Below, piece by piece: positions 55,525 to 64,000 of a DNA stretch of 64,000 nt. Location: positions 1 through 64,000 of the forward strand of contig JALDNG010000784.1 in assembly GCA_024349245.1 (NCBI GenBank). The letters are read 5' to 3'. The notes under the pieces were generated by a model. It was not told where the DNA came from. It saw only the letters and a list, made by a program, of their open reading frames with translations, and searched no databases. The stretch is from Neodontobutis hainanensis (Eukaryota > Chordata > Actinopteri > Gobiiformes > Odontobutidae). The position numbers were made by a program, and so were the translations under genes. Every line of letters starts with the position of its first letter. The stretch's first letter is position 1.

Positions 55525-56344
55525 CTGGTCGAACAAAAATACAAGAGGAAAAGAGGAAGCAACCTTAACATTCCTTTAAGAACTGCCACACATTATAATG
55601 ACTGTCTTTCAGAGTGATTGTATTTTGATCTCTCACTCAACAATGTGTTTTATTATCCTTTAACAAATCAATGAAAAAACTTAGACATCAAAAATCCGGT
55701 AAAATTAAAAATATTGTAGATTAATAAATGTAATAACAAAGTAGTAACTAGTAATGGCTCTCTAATTAAAACAAAAGTATGGCTTGTTCTCAGGCAACAT
55801 CATGGCTGGCACTGCTGTGGAAATACAGTTACAGTAAATCAGCAAACATTTAGCCACATATAATCAATAAATTAAAAAAATTCAGTGATTGGATTTTTGT
55901 GTTTTGTTGCATCCTATTATTTCGTTGAATGATAGGCCATCAACTGACTGAGAACAGGCTATACATCAGCTTAATATGTTTTTAATGTTTTCCATTTTTG
56001 CCAGTTACTTATTGTTGCTCTGTGCATTTCATGGCTCAGAAACAAAAGCCCCATCTGTTCAAAACGTCACAGCAAAAGAGATTATAATATTTTTCAGCAA
56101 AGTCAGGTCTGATGCAGACTTGAGGAAGTGTGAATAAAAGGTTCAATGGAGTCTGATAGAGGCGTTACTGCAGCATTGGGGCACCCTTCACACATGTACC
56201 ACTCGGAGGACAGGGCCATACATTTCTTGGCACGTGGAATACCATGACATCATTACACTTCAAGCTGTTTTTGCAATGTTTATGTTGTTGAACTGATAAC
56301 TTTGATTAGAAAACTTACACAACTGCAAACTATTGTGGAACGTT
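55525..56344. other. Duplicated intron sequence, no gene
   Basis: Up to about 55,650 it matches 49,790-49,880. From 56,088 it matches 24,470 onwards. No exon in between. Confidence 0.6.
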
Positions 56345-56474
56345 ACTTACTATTTATTTAGCTGATGTTTTTATCCAAAGCGACTTACATTAAGCTTCAA
56401 TTCACCAGTGTTACAGCTGGAACACCACTGGAGGCAAGGAGTGTCTTTCCCAAGGACACAACTACAGTATAAAC
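56345..56474 (-). mobile_element. SINE, 3' half, interrupted by hAT
   Basis: The tail half of the SINE seen whole at 24,734-24,930 (atttagctgatgtttttatc, ggcaaggagtgtctttccca). It ends with gtataaac, the 8-bp target duplicated by the hAT insertion. Confidence 0.88.
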
Positions 56475-56640
56475 CAGAGGTGGGGACTCGAGTCACATGA
56501 CTTGACTCGAGTCTGACTCGAGTCACAATTTTGGGACTTGCGACTTGCTTGATTAAAGTATGAAAATGACTTGACTTGACTTTGACTTGAGAAAAAGTTA
56601 CTTGAGACTTGACTTGACTTGAAGTGGAAGACTCGACAAT
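56475..56640. promoter_or_regulatory. hAT left end with subterminal ACTTGA repeats
   Basis: After the terminal repeat there are about fifteen gactcgag/gacttgac motifs. Short subterminal repeats at both ends are typical binding sites of hAT transposases. Confidence 0.7.
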
Positions 56641-56760
56641 GACTTGAACCTATAAAAACAAACAGCAATAAAATGTATTAAAATATATAATTATTGTGAC
56701 GTCAGCGCCACTAATCAGTGTCTGTGCCTTTGACGCTGCACAATTCAAACCGCGCCAAAC

Positions 56761-56941
56761 ATGGAAGGCGCTAGTAATGTTGGTCGAGCTCCACAAATAG
56801 TCTTGTTTGGCTACAAGGACTTTGGACTGGACAGTGACAATAAAAAAGATTTGCCAGATGCAAAATATGCAACTCCAGAATATCCGACACCACAACCACA
56901 ACGTCAAATTTCATTCGACATTTCAAGAACCACAAGGAACG
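56761..56941 (+). pseudogene. hAT transposase exon 1 with BED zinc finger
   Basis: ATG at 56,761 (MEGASNVGRAPQ). One base is missing in the aaaaaa run near 56,845, after which another frame gives ARCKICNSRISDTTTTTSNF then IRHFKNHKER up to a GTAAGA donor. C-x2-C and H-x3-H are the zinc ligands of a BED finger that binds DNA. It joins exon 2 at YDEYLKSK in frame. Confidence 0.78.
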
Positions 56942-58570
56942 GTAAGAAATGCATCTCTTTCTAGTTAGTTTCACTTAGATCTATAACGATTACTAATGTA
57001 ATGAATTTAGCTTTTATAATTCGGCATATTTTTTCTTACTGAAAGCAACTAGAGCATTATCATTACTGATACGTCTCATAATTAACGTTATTGGGTAATT
57101 TGGCTATAACAGTAACGTAGCCTGAATAATAATGTTGATAGACATTATAAATTTATTACATGTAGTCTATAATGTCTGTATTAAAAGTGTCTGTGGACTG
57201 TGTGTGGAAACTAAAAGGCTTATACCATACTGCGTGACAGGCTAACATGGAGGCTAGCACCTTATCACTAGCACCTACAGAGTTTCTTTTTTTTTGGTAC
57301 AGACAAGAAATAATTACAGCACAATTACATATTAGGCAGTTTATCAGTCACAATAATTAATTTATTAATTTTGGAAAAAACAGCCGCTACTTCCGGTTTA
57401 TGTGCTAAATTATGCTTCCACTCCCTTCCACCAGATGCCAGACATCCTTTAGTTTGTGGCTAGTCTACTATTACCATGTGTGTTGCCATTAAAACATTTG
57501 TAGAAGACTTCAAACTCGCGTGTCAGAGTATTCACAATCTAACTTATGGTCTCAGTGGGACTGTCAGGATCGGCGCAATAGAAGCCTCATTCTCTACACT
57601 CGAGCTTGTAAACGCTAAAATGACAAATAAAAAACACCTGTGATGAAGCTTTGGCTTTAGTAATGGCTGACTCTGGCCGCGATAGTGACAAGGAGTTTGT
57701 GAATAATGCGGTCTCTATTGACAGCTGTTTGGGACAAATACGTGTTGTTCATTTTGAAACTTTACCCAGTCGAGGAGAGAATGGGCTAAACCGAGTCAGC
57801 GCGAATGCGCAGATCAACGCAGTGATACTAATAAAAGTGAGGCACAGCACATCTACAACTATGCCATTTGGATAAAAACAGATAAAGCTACTTCAACCAA
57901 ACACCTACAGTACATGTTTTTATTTCTCAGATCTATTTTCATACGTTTTACTAGTTATGGTGTAATAGAAGTTGTTGTTGTACTGTAGTTTACTAATTTT
58001 GCTTTACAAGTTACTGTTATTAATAATTCAATTTCAGAAAAAGACAGAAAAAAGAAAAATATATTATAACATTTTAATTAGTCTGTATGTACTGTAAATA
58101 ACATAACTGCAATATATAATGCCATGGTATGCCAATAGATGCATACACTTATTTCATTCATATATTTTGGGTCATACCTGACATTTTTCTAGTTTAGAGA
58201 ACTACTCTATTTCTTATCATTTTCAAATCACACAGATCTCAGAAATCTGTATTTTTAAAAATAAACCCTTAGCCTAAAGACAAGACATTAAAAAGAAAAA
58301 GAGTTTTACATTCTAACAGTAACTTGCATAAAAGTATTTACATTTCTGTAAAAACATATGAAACTGTGTGAATGCTGGAACCAAACTTTATGTGAATACG
58401 TATACGAATCAGTAAATTATCATTTTTAAATTAATTTATATTTTCCTTAAATTGCAGTATTTAAAAAAAATAAAGAATGTTTGCGCATACAAAAATATAT
58501 ATATATTTATTTTTGTTTTAATGTGTACAGTTAATGTTCACAGTTTTCCTAATTTTTTTAATCCATGCAG
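56942..58570. other. hAT intron
   Basis: Between the GTAAGA donor and the catgcag acceptor at 58,570. AT-rich; a 74-codon frame at 57,651-57,875 is not recognised. Confidence 0.6.
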
Positions 58571-59927
58571 ATATGATGAATATCTCAAATCCAAGATACA
58601 CTGCAGCGATCTACAGCAGCCATGCATGTCACAGTTCATTGTGCCCCAGTCTACTACATATCCAGTCAACCATCCTCGTCAAAAGGCCATTACAGAAGCA
58701 ATAATATCTGATCTGATCATTAATTGCAACATGCCCCTGTCTATCACTGACAACAGGCACTTCATTCACTTTCTCTCCATTATGGACACAAAATATACTG
58801 CAGTGAGCCGCAGAACCATCACCTCAAGACTTGACACTGTGGTGTCTGAGAGACAATCAAAACTAATAAGTGAAATGGCCACAGTTGAAAATCTGTCTGT
58901 CACAGTGGACATTTGGTCAGACAGAAGAATGAGAGGCTACCTTGGTGTCACCGCTCACTGGATGAACACTGCAGCAGATTACGTTGAAATCTCATCTACT
59001 AGCTTGCAACCGGTTCAAGGGGTCACATACAGGAGAGAGAATTTGTGAAGAATTTGAACAAATATGTGATCAGTATAAAATCAAACAAAAGATTGATCAT
59101 ATAATTTGTGACAATGCACCAAATATGAAGAAGGCATTCACCACATGTTTTCCCAGTTCAGCTGAAGCAGATGAGGATGATGACTGCCTGGATGATGCAG
59201 AACTTCGGAATGCCCTTCCAGTGGATGAAGAGGAGAAGCTGAATGAGACCTTGACCTCCAAAAGTCAGCATAGACTACAGTGCTTTGCACACACACTACA
59301 ATTGGTTGTTGGTGATGGTCTTAAAGAGACCAGGGCTGTTAGTTCGGCTCTGGCTAAAGCGTCGCGGATCAGTTCTCTGCTCCACACAAGTACTTCTTTT
59401 AAGGAGGAATTTGAGAAAGAATTTGGCCAACGTGGAGTCCCTGCTTCTGTTGTTACTCGATGGAATTCAACTTTCCGACAGCTGAAGTCCTTGCTTAGCT
59501 GTGACTACCAAACTTTGTGCAAGGTCTTGGACGTTAGAGGGCACAGAGAGACTATTTTCACTCTAAGAGAGTGGGCTCAGATTAAAGAACTGGTCAGCAT
59601 TCTGAAGCCCTTTGCTGATGCCACTGATCTCACTCAGGAGAGAAAGTTGTAACCATAAGTGCTGTGATTCCATGTGTTCTCTCTCTCAACAATCACTTGG
59701 AAAACCAGAAAGAAGGAACACAATACTTGGTCAACCTAATCCACAGTCTTCAAAGATCACTGCAGAGAAGATTCAAAGGCATCTTTGTCAATGTAAAAAT
59801 GTCTCATACAGATCCCAATGAAGGAATCCTGCCATTCTCTGATCCTGTTTATGTCAAAGCAGCTGTTCTTGATCCAGCCTTTGGGGTTATGTGGATAGAG
59901 CATGATGTATTGGTTGAGACAAGCTGA
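58571..59927 (+). pseudogene. hAT transposase, catalytic part
   Basis: The acceptor is atgcag. It reads YDEYLKSKIHCSD, then LSVTVDIWSDRRMRGYLGVT with the first catalytic aspartate (58,908), a frame break at about 58,995, and HIICDNAPNMKKAF with the second aspartate (59,110). Next come LQCFAHTLQLVV with the CxxH motif (59,281) and VVTRWNSTFRQL. A second break follows at about 59,645, then IPCVLSLNNHLE. It ends in a stop near 59,927. This region cuts and joins DNA in active relatives. Confidence 0.85.
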
Positions 59928-60072
59928 AGGAGCAGTTAACCATAGAAGTAAAAAGTAAGTAATAGGCTAATTTTAGAATTAGACCCCATACTTGTAAATA
60001 CTACATTATTAGTAGTATTTTATTTATTTATTTCAGAAATTGGAAGTGCTGCACAATAAAGTTTATTGTTTA

Positions 60073-60131
60073 TCAAGACTGCAAACGTTTAATGGTTTAT
60101 TGAATAAACCATTAAAAGTTTGCAGTCTTGA
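60073..60131. repeat. 59-bp near-perfect palindrome
   Basis: Two 29-bp arms (tcaagactgcaaacgtttaa... and its reverse complement) are separated by one base, with one mismatch. It lies inside the hAT, between two coding pieces. It could extrude as a cruciform or be a hairpin in RNA. Confidence 0.9.
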
Positions 60132-60493
60132 TTTAAACACCAAAGTAATCTTATTCCTAAATGACAATGTTCAATGTACGATCACAGCAAACAAAAAAAA
60201 TTGCATTGGCACTACTGCTGGCCCAGAGAGAGCAGTTAATTTGTAATATGTATGAATTAAAATGAGACCTTAAATCATTTATTAAGTTTCTGACTGCTTA
60301 AAAATCTTTTAAATTAAATATATTTTAATAGACTACATCAATTAACATTTTGTCAGAACATTTATTAAATGACATAAAACTTATTTTTTATTGTCTATTT
60401 AGGAAAAAAAAAATATGATGCTTAATGTATCCAGAATCATGCAACTCTAGAATTTTGTGTATGCTTATTTGTATTTTACATTTTTGTGTTTTA

Positions 60494-60874
60494 GATCTGA
60501 TTCTCCAGGAGGCAGAGCGTACCAATATAAAACAGACAGATCATGGAGATGAAGAAGAGCAAATCAAAGGGGATGAAACTGGGCTGTTCTTATACCACAA
60601 AAAGCAAAAGAAATCTACTCATTTCAGCCCTGCTGCCCAGCTCAACCATTACCTGGACAATTGTGATGGCCAGAACTGCCTTTTGTTTTGGGAATGAACA
60701 AGGAGAAAATGCCTTCACTTTTCCAAATTGCAATGAGGGTATTAGCTGTGCCTGCTTCAAGTGCACCTGTTGAGCGTGTGTTCAGTCATGGGGATTATTA
60801 TGAGGCCCCATCGTTCACAACTTAGTCCCATTGTCTTGGCAAATCTTATTTTGTGTAAATGCAACAAATTTTAG
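60494..60874 (+). pseudogene. hAT transposase, C-terminal part
   Basis: It reads ILQEAERTNIKQTDHGDEEE, HFSPAAQLNHYLD, then breaks after CLLFW. One frame over, MPSLFQIAMRVLAVPASSAP is followed by VERVFSHG, the conserved hAT dimerisation motif with the third catalytic glutamate (60,772). A further break follows in the gggg run, then MRPHRSQLSPIVLANLILCK. Confidence 0.82.
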
Positions 60875-61049
60875 ACTGTTTCAATTAAACTGAATTAGAC
60901 AGATTGGATTATACATCTTAGACTCTAAATGTTTTGTGTAAATAACAATTTATTTTATTTTCAGATATTAATGTAGCACAGATGTTTACAAATTCATCAT
61001 TTCTGTGCAAAAATAAATTTGTATTGGAAAAAATTACCTCTTTTTATTT

Positions 61050-61244
61050 TAGTACTTGACTTGAATTGACTTGAATTGACTTGAAACTTATCAGGACTCG
61101 ACTTGACTTGCTTAGGGTGAACCCATGACTTGACTTGACTTGCTTGATTTATCTGAACTGTGACTTGAGACTTGACTCGAGACTTGATGGTTAAGACTTG
61201 AGACTTGCTTGGACTTGACCATGTGTGACTTGTCCCCACCTCTG
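61050..61244. promoter_or_regulatory. hAT right end with subterminal ACTTGA repeats
   Basis: About fifteen gacttga motifs precede the terminal tccccacctctg, mirroring the left end. Confidence 0.7.
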
Positions 61245-61318
61245 GTATAAACTGTGAAGAGAGCGGGAATCGAACCACCAGGGACAACCGCTCTACCACT
61301 GAGCCACTAAGCCCCACT
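61245..61318 (-). mobile_element. SINE, tRNA-like half, interrupted by hAT
   Basis: Continues the SINE after the duplicated gtataaac: tgtgaagagagcgggaatcg, with box B and box A towards 61,310. It corresponds to the right part of 24,734-24,930. Confidence 0.88.
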
Positions 61319-61871
61319 TCTGCCACAGTCATTTTCTAAAAACATCCACTTGCTCGGGTGGGTTTTCTTTGGGTACTCACTAAAGCCCCACTAACATCAA
61401 AAACATGCTGGATGCCCCTGGTGGAGAATGCAGATAAGGAATAACTGCTATAAATGTTTACAGCTGCACTATGTACATTGATGGAGCAATAACAGTCGTT
61501 AGGAATACATGTTTTAGAGCCAGTGCACAGGCAAAGCTATGATTGTGTGCTAGAATTTTCTTTTGTGTTGTGGATGTGGGCTTGTTCTTGAGTTTGTCTA
61601 CCATCAAAATGCCGCTCCAGTTGTCTCCTGTGCACAGTATGTAGAGCGTCAGGAGGGCACTGCCAAAGTTTTGAAAGTTGTAGTAGGGACTCAAGCCGAC
61701 ACATGGATACTCTGGAGTACACTCTAGTCACGAGAAAGATCAAACAATCAATATATGATAATAATATAAACAATATACACATTATATTAACAATGTTTTA
61801 AATACATCGACAAACACAATATGTTTATAATAATATATGTACTGTGCTAGTGTTTTTGACTGACCAAGTGA
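61319..61871. repeat. Segmental duplication, copy B part 2
   Basis: Matches 24,930-25,490 with small deletions (for example 18 bp near 61,438). It ends at accaagtg (61,871), where copy A continues into the domain IV S5 exon. Confidence 0.85.
61602..61723 (-). CDS. Cav3-like channel domain IV pore-loop exon, copy B, intact
   Basis: 122 bp with the same borders as 25,217-25,336. It reads CTPEYPCVGLSPYYNFQNFG, then SALLTLYILCTGDNWSGILM. TGDNW has the pore aspartate expected for T-type domain IV. It lacks the 2-bp deletion of A. Confidence 0.78.
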
Positions 61872-63247
61872 CGCAGCATAAACTTCACTGCTCATAAAAG
61901 GAACTGTGAATCAACAAAGTTTAGAAGACTTACAGGGTAATGGTCCTCTTTGCGAAGCCCTCTACAGACCACACCATAATCTCCTGATCCCAGCCATTCT
62001 GTGACCAAGTCATTAAACCCTGCACACAAAAAACTATAGGACGTTAATGTGCTGACTAACATAGTAAAAATAACTATTAAAAACTCTTTCTTCTCCTGTA
62101 AGACCAGGCCTGAGTCTACACAAAAGACTAAACAGCCCAACAGTGAGCACAGTGTTGTCACCAGGATCAGTGAAGAGTGGATGTGATCTGTGTCGTGTCT
62201 GACCTGTCTGTGACGGCCGAGTGAACTCTGACCAAGTCTTAGACAAGCTGGTCTTGACGTTTTGCAGTTTTGATGTCAAAAACTTTTTGATCTTTGGGAT
62301 TAGTTGTAAATTTTTCCAAAATACAACTATTCATTTTGCTTGTACTTTAACATATAGCTTAGTTTTAACAAATTTTATCAAATTTAAACACTTTCAATAA
62401 ACCAAAACAACATATAACACTTTGTCTATTAACACATTAACACAACTGCAAAATGGCGGATCAGCACGTGACTCTAGTGGTAATTACACTTGCACATGAA
62501 CCTTAAATTAATATGTGCGTAACTTGTACATTAGGTGCTTTAAGATTCACTACATGTACATAAATCTACAATAAATCAATGGTAAAGACACATGTAACTA
62601 AAAGTACACCGCGCTTTCTCTCCACGGTGCTAGCTTGCAAACCTCCGCTAGCTTAGCATAAATTAGCTACAGTGTTTCTGTAACTGTGCATTTACACAGA
62701 TACATTTCGGAAGTTTCATCCCAACACTTGTACTGTTTTCATGTGATTTCACAAACTTCACACCAACCTGAGAAAAGAATACAAGAGATAGATGACTTCA
62801 TCTTCTGCTTCATTTGACTGCAGGGTTTATTCTGCAGTTCTGCCCCTTGGATTCCTAACCCCGTTGTTGGTGCGCCCCCTTGTGACACTCCAAAGTATTG
62901 TATTATACAGTTAACGCATCTTGTTAACACATCTCAAAATAAATTTATATCTGTTTTTAACCATTTTTCTCAAGTATATTGAAACAATGTATTACTATGA
63001 GCCTTACATATGGCACAGAGTCTGATGATACATTTAACTCTAAAAAGAGCAATGTCATGGTTGTTTGAAGCAAAGATGTTAAGACATTACTGCCTTTACA
63101 TTACACTGCCTTTGACCTGTGTGACAACCCTCTTGTGACATGCAAAGAAATCAGATACCTTGGTCACTTTTTAACAGATGTGTGACTGATGACAGCGATG
63201 TTCAGAGACAGTGTGTAAACTCTATGCACAGGTCAATTTCTTGATTC
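61872..63247. other. Sequence unique to copy B, possible exon and possible 5' region
   Basis: This replaces 25,490-27,534 of copy A and matches nothing else in the window. On the minus strand an open stretch 61,936-62,020 with tgtgcag and GTAAGT borders reads FNDLVTEWLGSGDYGVV. Next to it (62,060-62,170) is a hydrophobic stretch (TTLCSLLGCLVFCVDSGLVL). On the plus strand aaaatggcggatcagcacgt at 62,451 looks like a start region. I recognise none of these. Confidence 0.35.
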
Positions 63248-63610
63248 ATAAGGACATACAGATAGTGTTTGAGAGGTAACAAACATGTCTACAGCAGTGT
63301 AGGTAAGTGCACCTAGAGAATCTGGTTTAAAGCTGATAAATGAAGACTTATCCACTGCTGCATGAGAACTAAAGATAATGTTTCAAGAGAAAGTGACTGA
63401 CAAACCTGTCCTGGGAGAAGACCAAGGGCTTGAGGGTCATTTATCCTCTTTGGAGTCCCCTGGAGACTCGAGGATGTAGTTGTAGTCTTTGGCCACCTTT
63501 ACTGTGTGGACATGTTAGGGCTGTAATAATAAAAAAACATTATTAATAGTATTATTATGTTGTTGTTTCACTGTGTTGATAATGTTGCATAAATATTCCT
63601 TATTCACACA
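63248..63610. repeat. Segmental duplication, copy B part 3
   Basis: Matches 27,535-27,915 (aaggacatacagatagtgtt to ataaatattccttattcaca). It contains the possible channel exon reading VKVAKDYNYI on the minus strand. Confidence 0.8.
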
Positions 63611-63769
63611 TCTAATAATGCATAGAGGTATGCAGCAAAGCATTTGTGAAGCCACAACTTTGCACAACCTTGAGGCGGATGGGCTACAACAGCAAAAGAC
63701 CCCACCTTTCTAAAGGGCAAAAGTCAGGGTCAATTACACTAAATTAAAACACTAAATAAATATAACAAT

Positions 63770-64000
63770 TGCCTGTATAAATTAAATGTACTCTTAAATT
63801 TTGACATTGCAAATAAGTACTTTAATCACATAACATCACTTGAGCACATGACGTGGGGGCTGGGCATAGATGGTGTGGGGCTGGGCATAGATGGTGTGGG
63901 GGCTGGGCATAGGTGGTGTGGGGACCACATTTGTCACAAAATGTGCTTATTTTTTTACTTCTGTAAGCACATGACGTGGGGGATGGGCAGAGGTGGTGTG
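63770..64000. repeat. Inverted relative of the 79-bp repeat element
   Basis: gcctgtataaattaaatgta, gcaaataagtactttaatca and cataacatcac match the reverse complement of 32,165-32,245. Next come ggcatagatggtgtgggg units, repeated about every 22 bp, and the start of the 79-bp unit (ggtggtgtggggaccacatt). It continues beyond the window. Confidence 0.82.

Larger units (their letters stand above)
55018..56088. other. Inserted channel-exon segment between two duplicate flanks
   Basis: Copy A has no counterpart. The flanks repeat: tttaacaaatcaatgaaaaa and acttagacatcaaaaatc occur at about 54,960 and again at about 55,658. Inside are a domain II exon (like 44,851), a chimeric S2-to-S5 exon, and intron sequence like 49,790-49,880. 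It is a fragment from another channel copy joined in here. Confidence 0.75.
56475..61244 (+). mobile_element. hAT transposon, nearly full length, decayed
   Basis: 4,770 bp. Ends CAGAGGTGGGGAC and, inverted, the same at 61,232-61,244. The flanking 8-bp target duplication gtataaac (56,467-56,474 and 61,245-61,252) is the hallmark of hAT elements. Both ends carry many copies of acttga/gacttg. Inside is a broken BED-finger transposase gene in the same orientation. The copy cannot move itself because of several frame breaks. It sits in a SINE that is uninterrupted in the paralogous segment at 24.7 kb. Confidence 0.93.

Noticed and set aside
57651..57875. 74-codon frame in the hAT intron
   Set aside because: Starts inside the intron between two well-supported transposase exons and is not recognised.

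Overview
This window is nuclear DNA of a teleost fish, most likely a spiny-rayed one. The evidence is a Rex3 non-LTR retrotransposon, tRNA-derived SINEs with the tail common in fish genomes, fish-type Fc-receptor-like immunoglobulin exons, and vertebrate intron/exon structure with low coding density. I see no complete, clearly functional gene. The window holds fragments and decaying copies of three gene families set in a dense repeat landscape.

Layout. 1-9,948: an array of 27-bp and related units, itself duplicated as two blocks of about 4.95 kb. 9,949-17,137 (minus strand): an Fc-receptor-like / leukocyte immune-type receptor gene with signal peptide and seven Ig exons. The array cuts its last Ig exon. 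17.1-22.6 kb: mostly empty, with one plus-strand Ig scrap and a minus-strand receptor tail. 24.2-28.2 kb (minus): domain IV exons of a divergent T-type (Cav3-like) calcium channel. 28.8-36.1 kb: satellite-like repeats with a 2.2-kb Rex3 copy inserted. 37.2-42.4 kb (plus): a decayed multi-exon zinc-finger gene with a tandem exon triplication. 43.9-49.8 kb (minus): domains I and II of the Cav3-like channel. Together with the 24-28 kb exons this looks like one channel gene that has lost domain III in this window. 51.5-53.3 kb (minus): a second Fc-receptor-like copy. 53.4-63.6 kb: a second, rearranged copy of the 22.6-27.9 kb channel region, carrying a chimeric domain I/II exon and a 4.77-kb hAT transposon. 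63.8-64.0 kb: an inverted relative of the 79-bp repeats.

The main event is a segmental duplication. About 10.1-27.9 kb is related, in the same order and orientation, to about 52.1-63.6 kb, with large deletions in the second copy. Each copy later took its own damage: the array invasion in copy A, and the hAT insertion and chimeric exon in copy B. Nearly every exon has one-base breaks or stop codons that differ between copies. This fits pseudogene decay, but uncorrected long-read indels could mimic part of it, so exon-level breaks should be read with that caution.

The most unusual points are the nested array running into an immune-receptor exon, the exon joining two domains of a calcium channel, the hAT insertion that can be dated against its empty paralogous site, and a pair of long foldback elements that travelled with duplicated exons.
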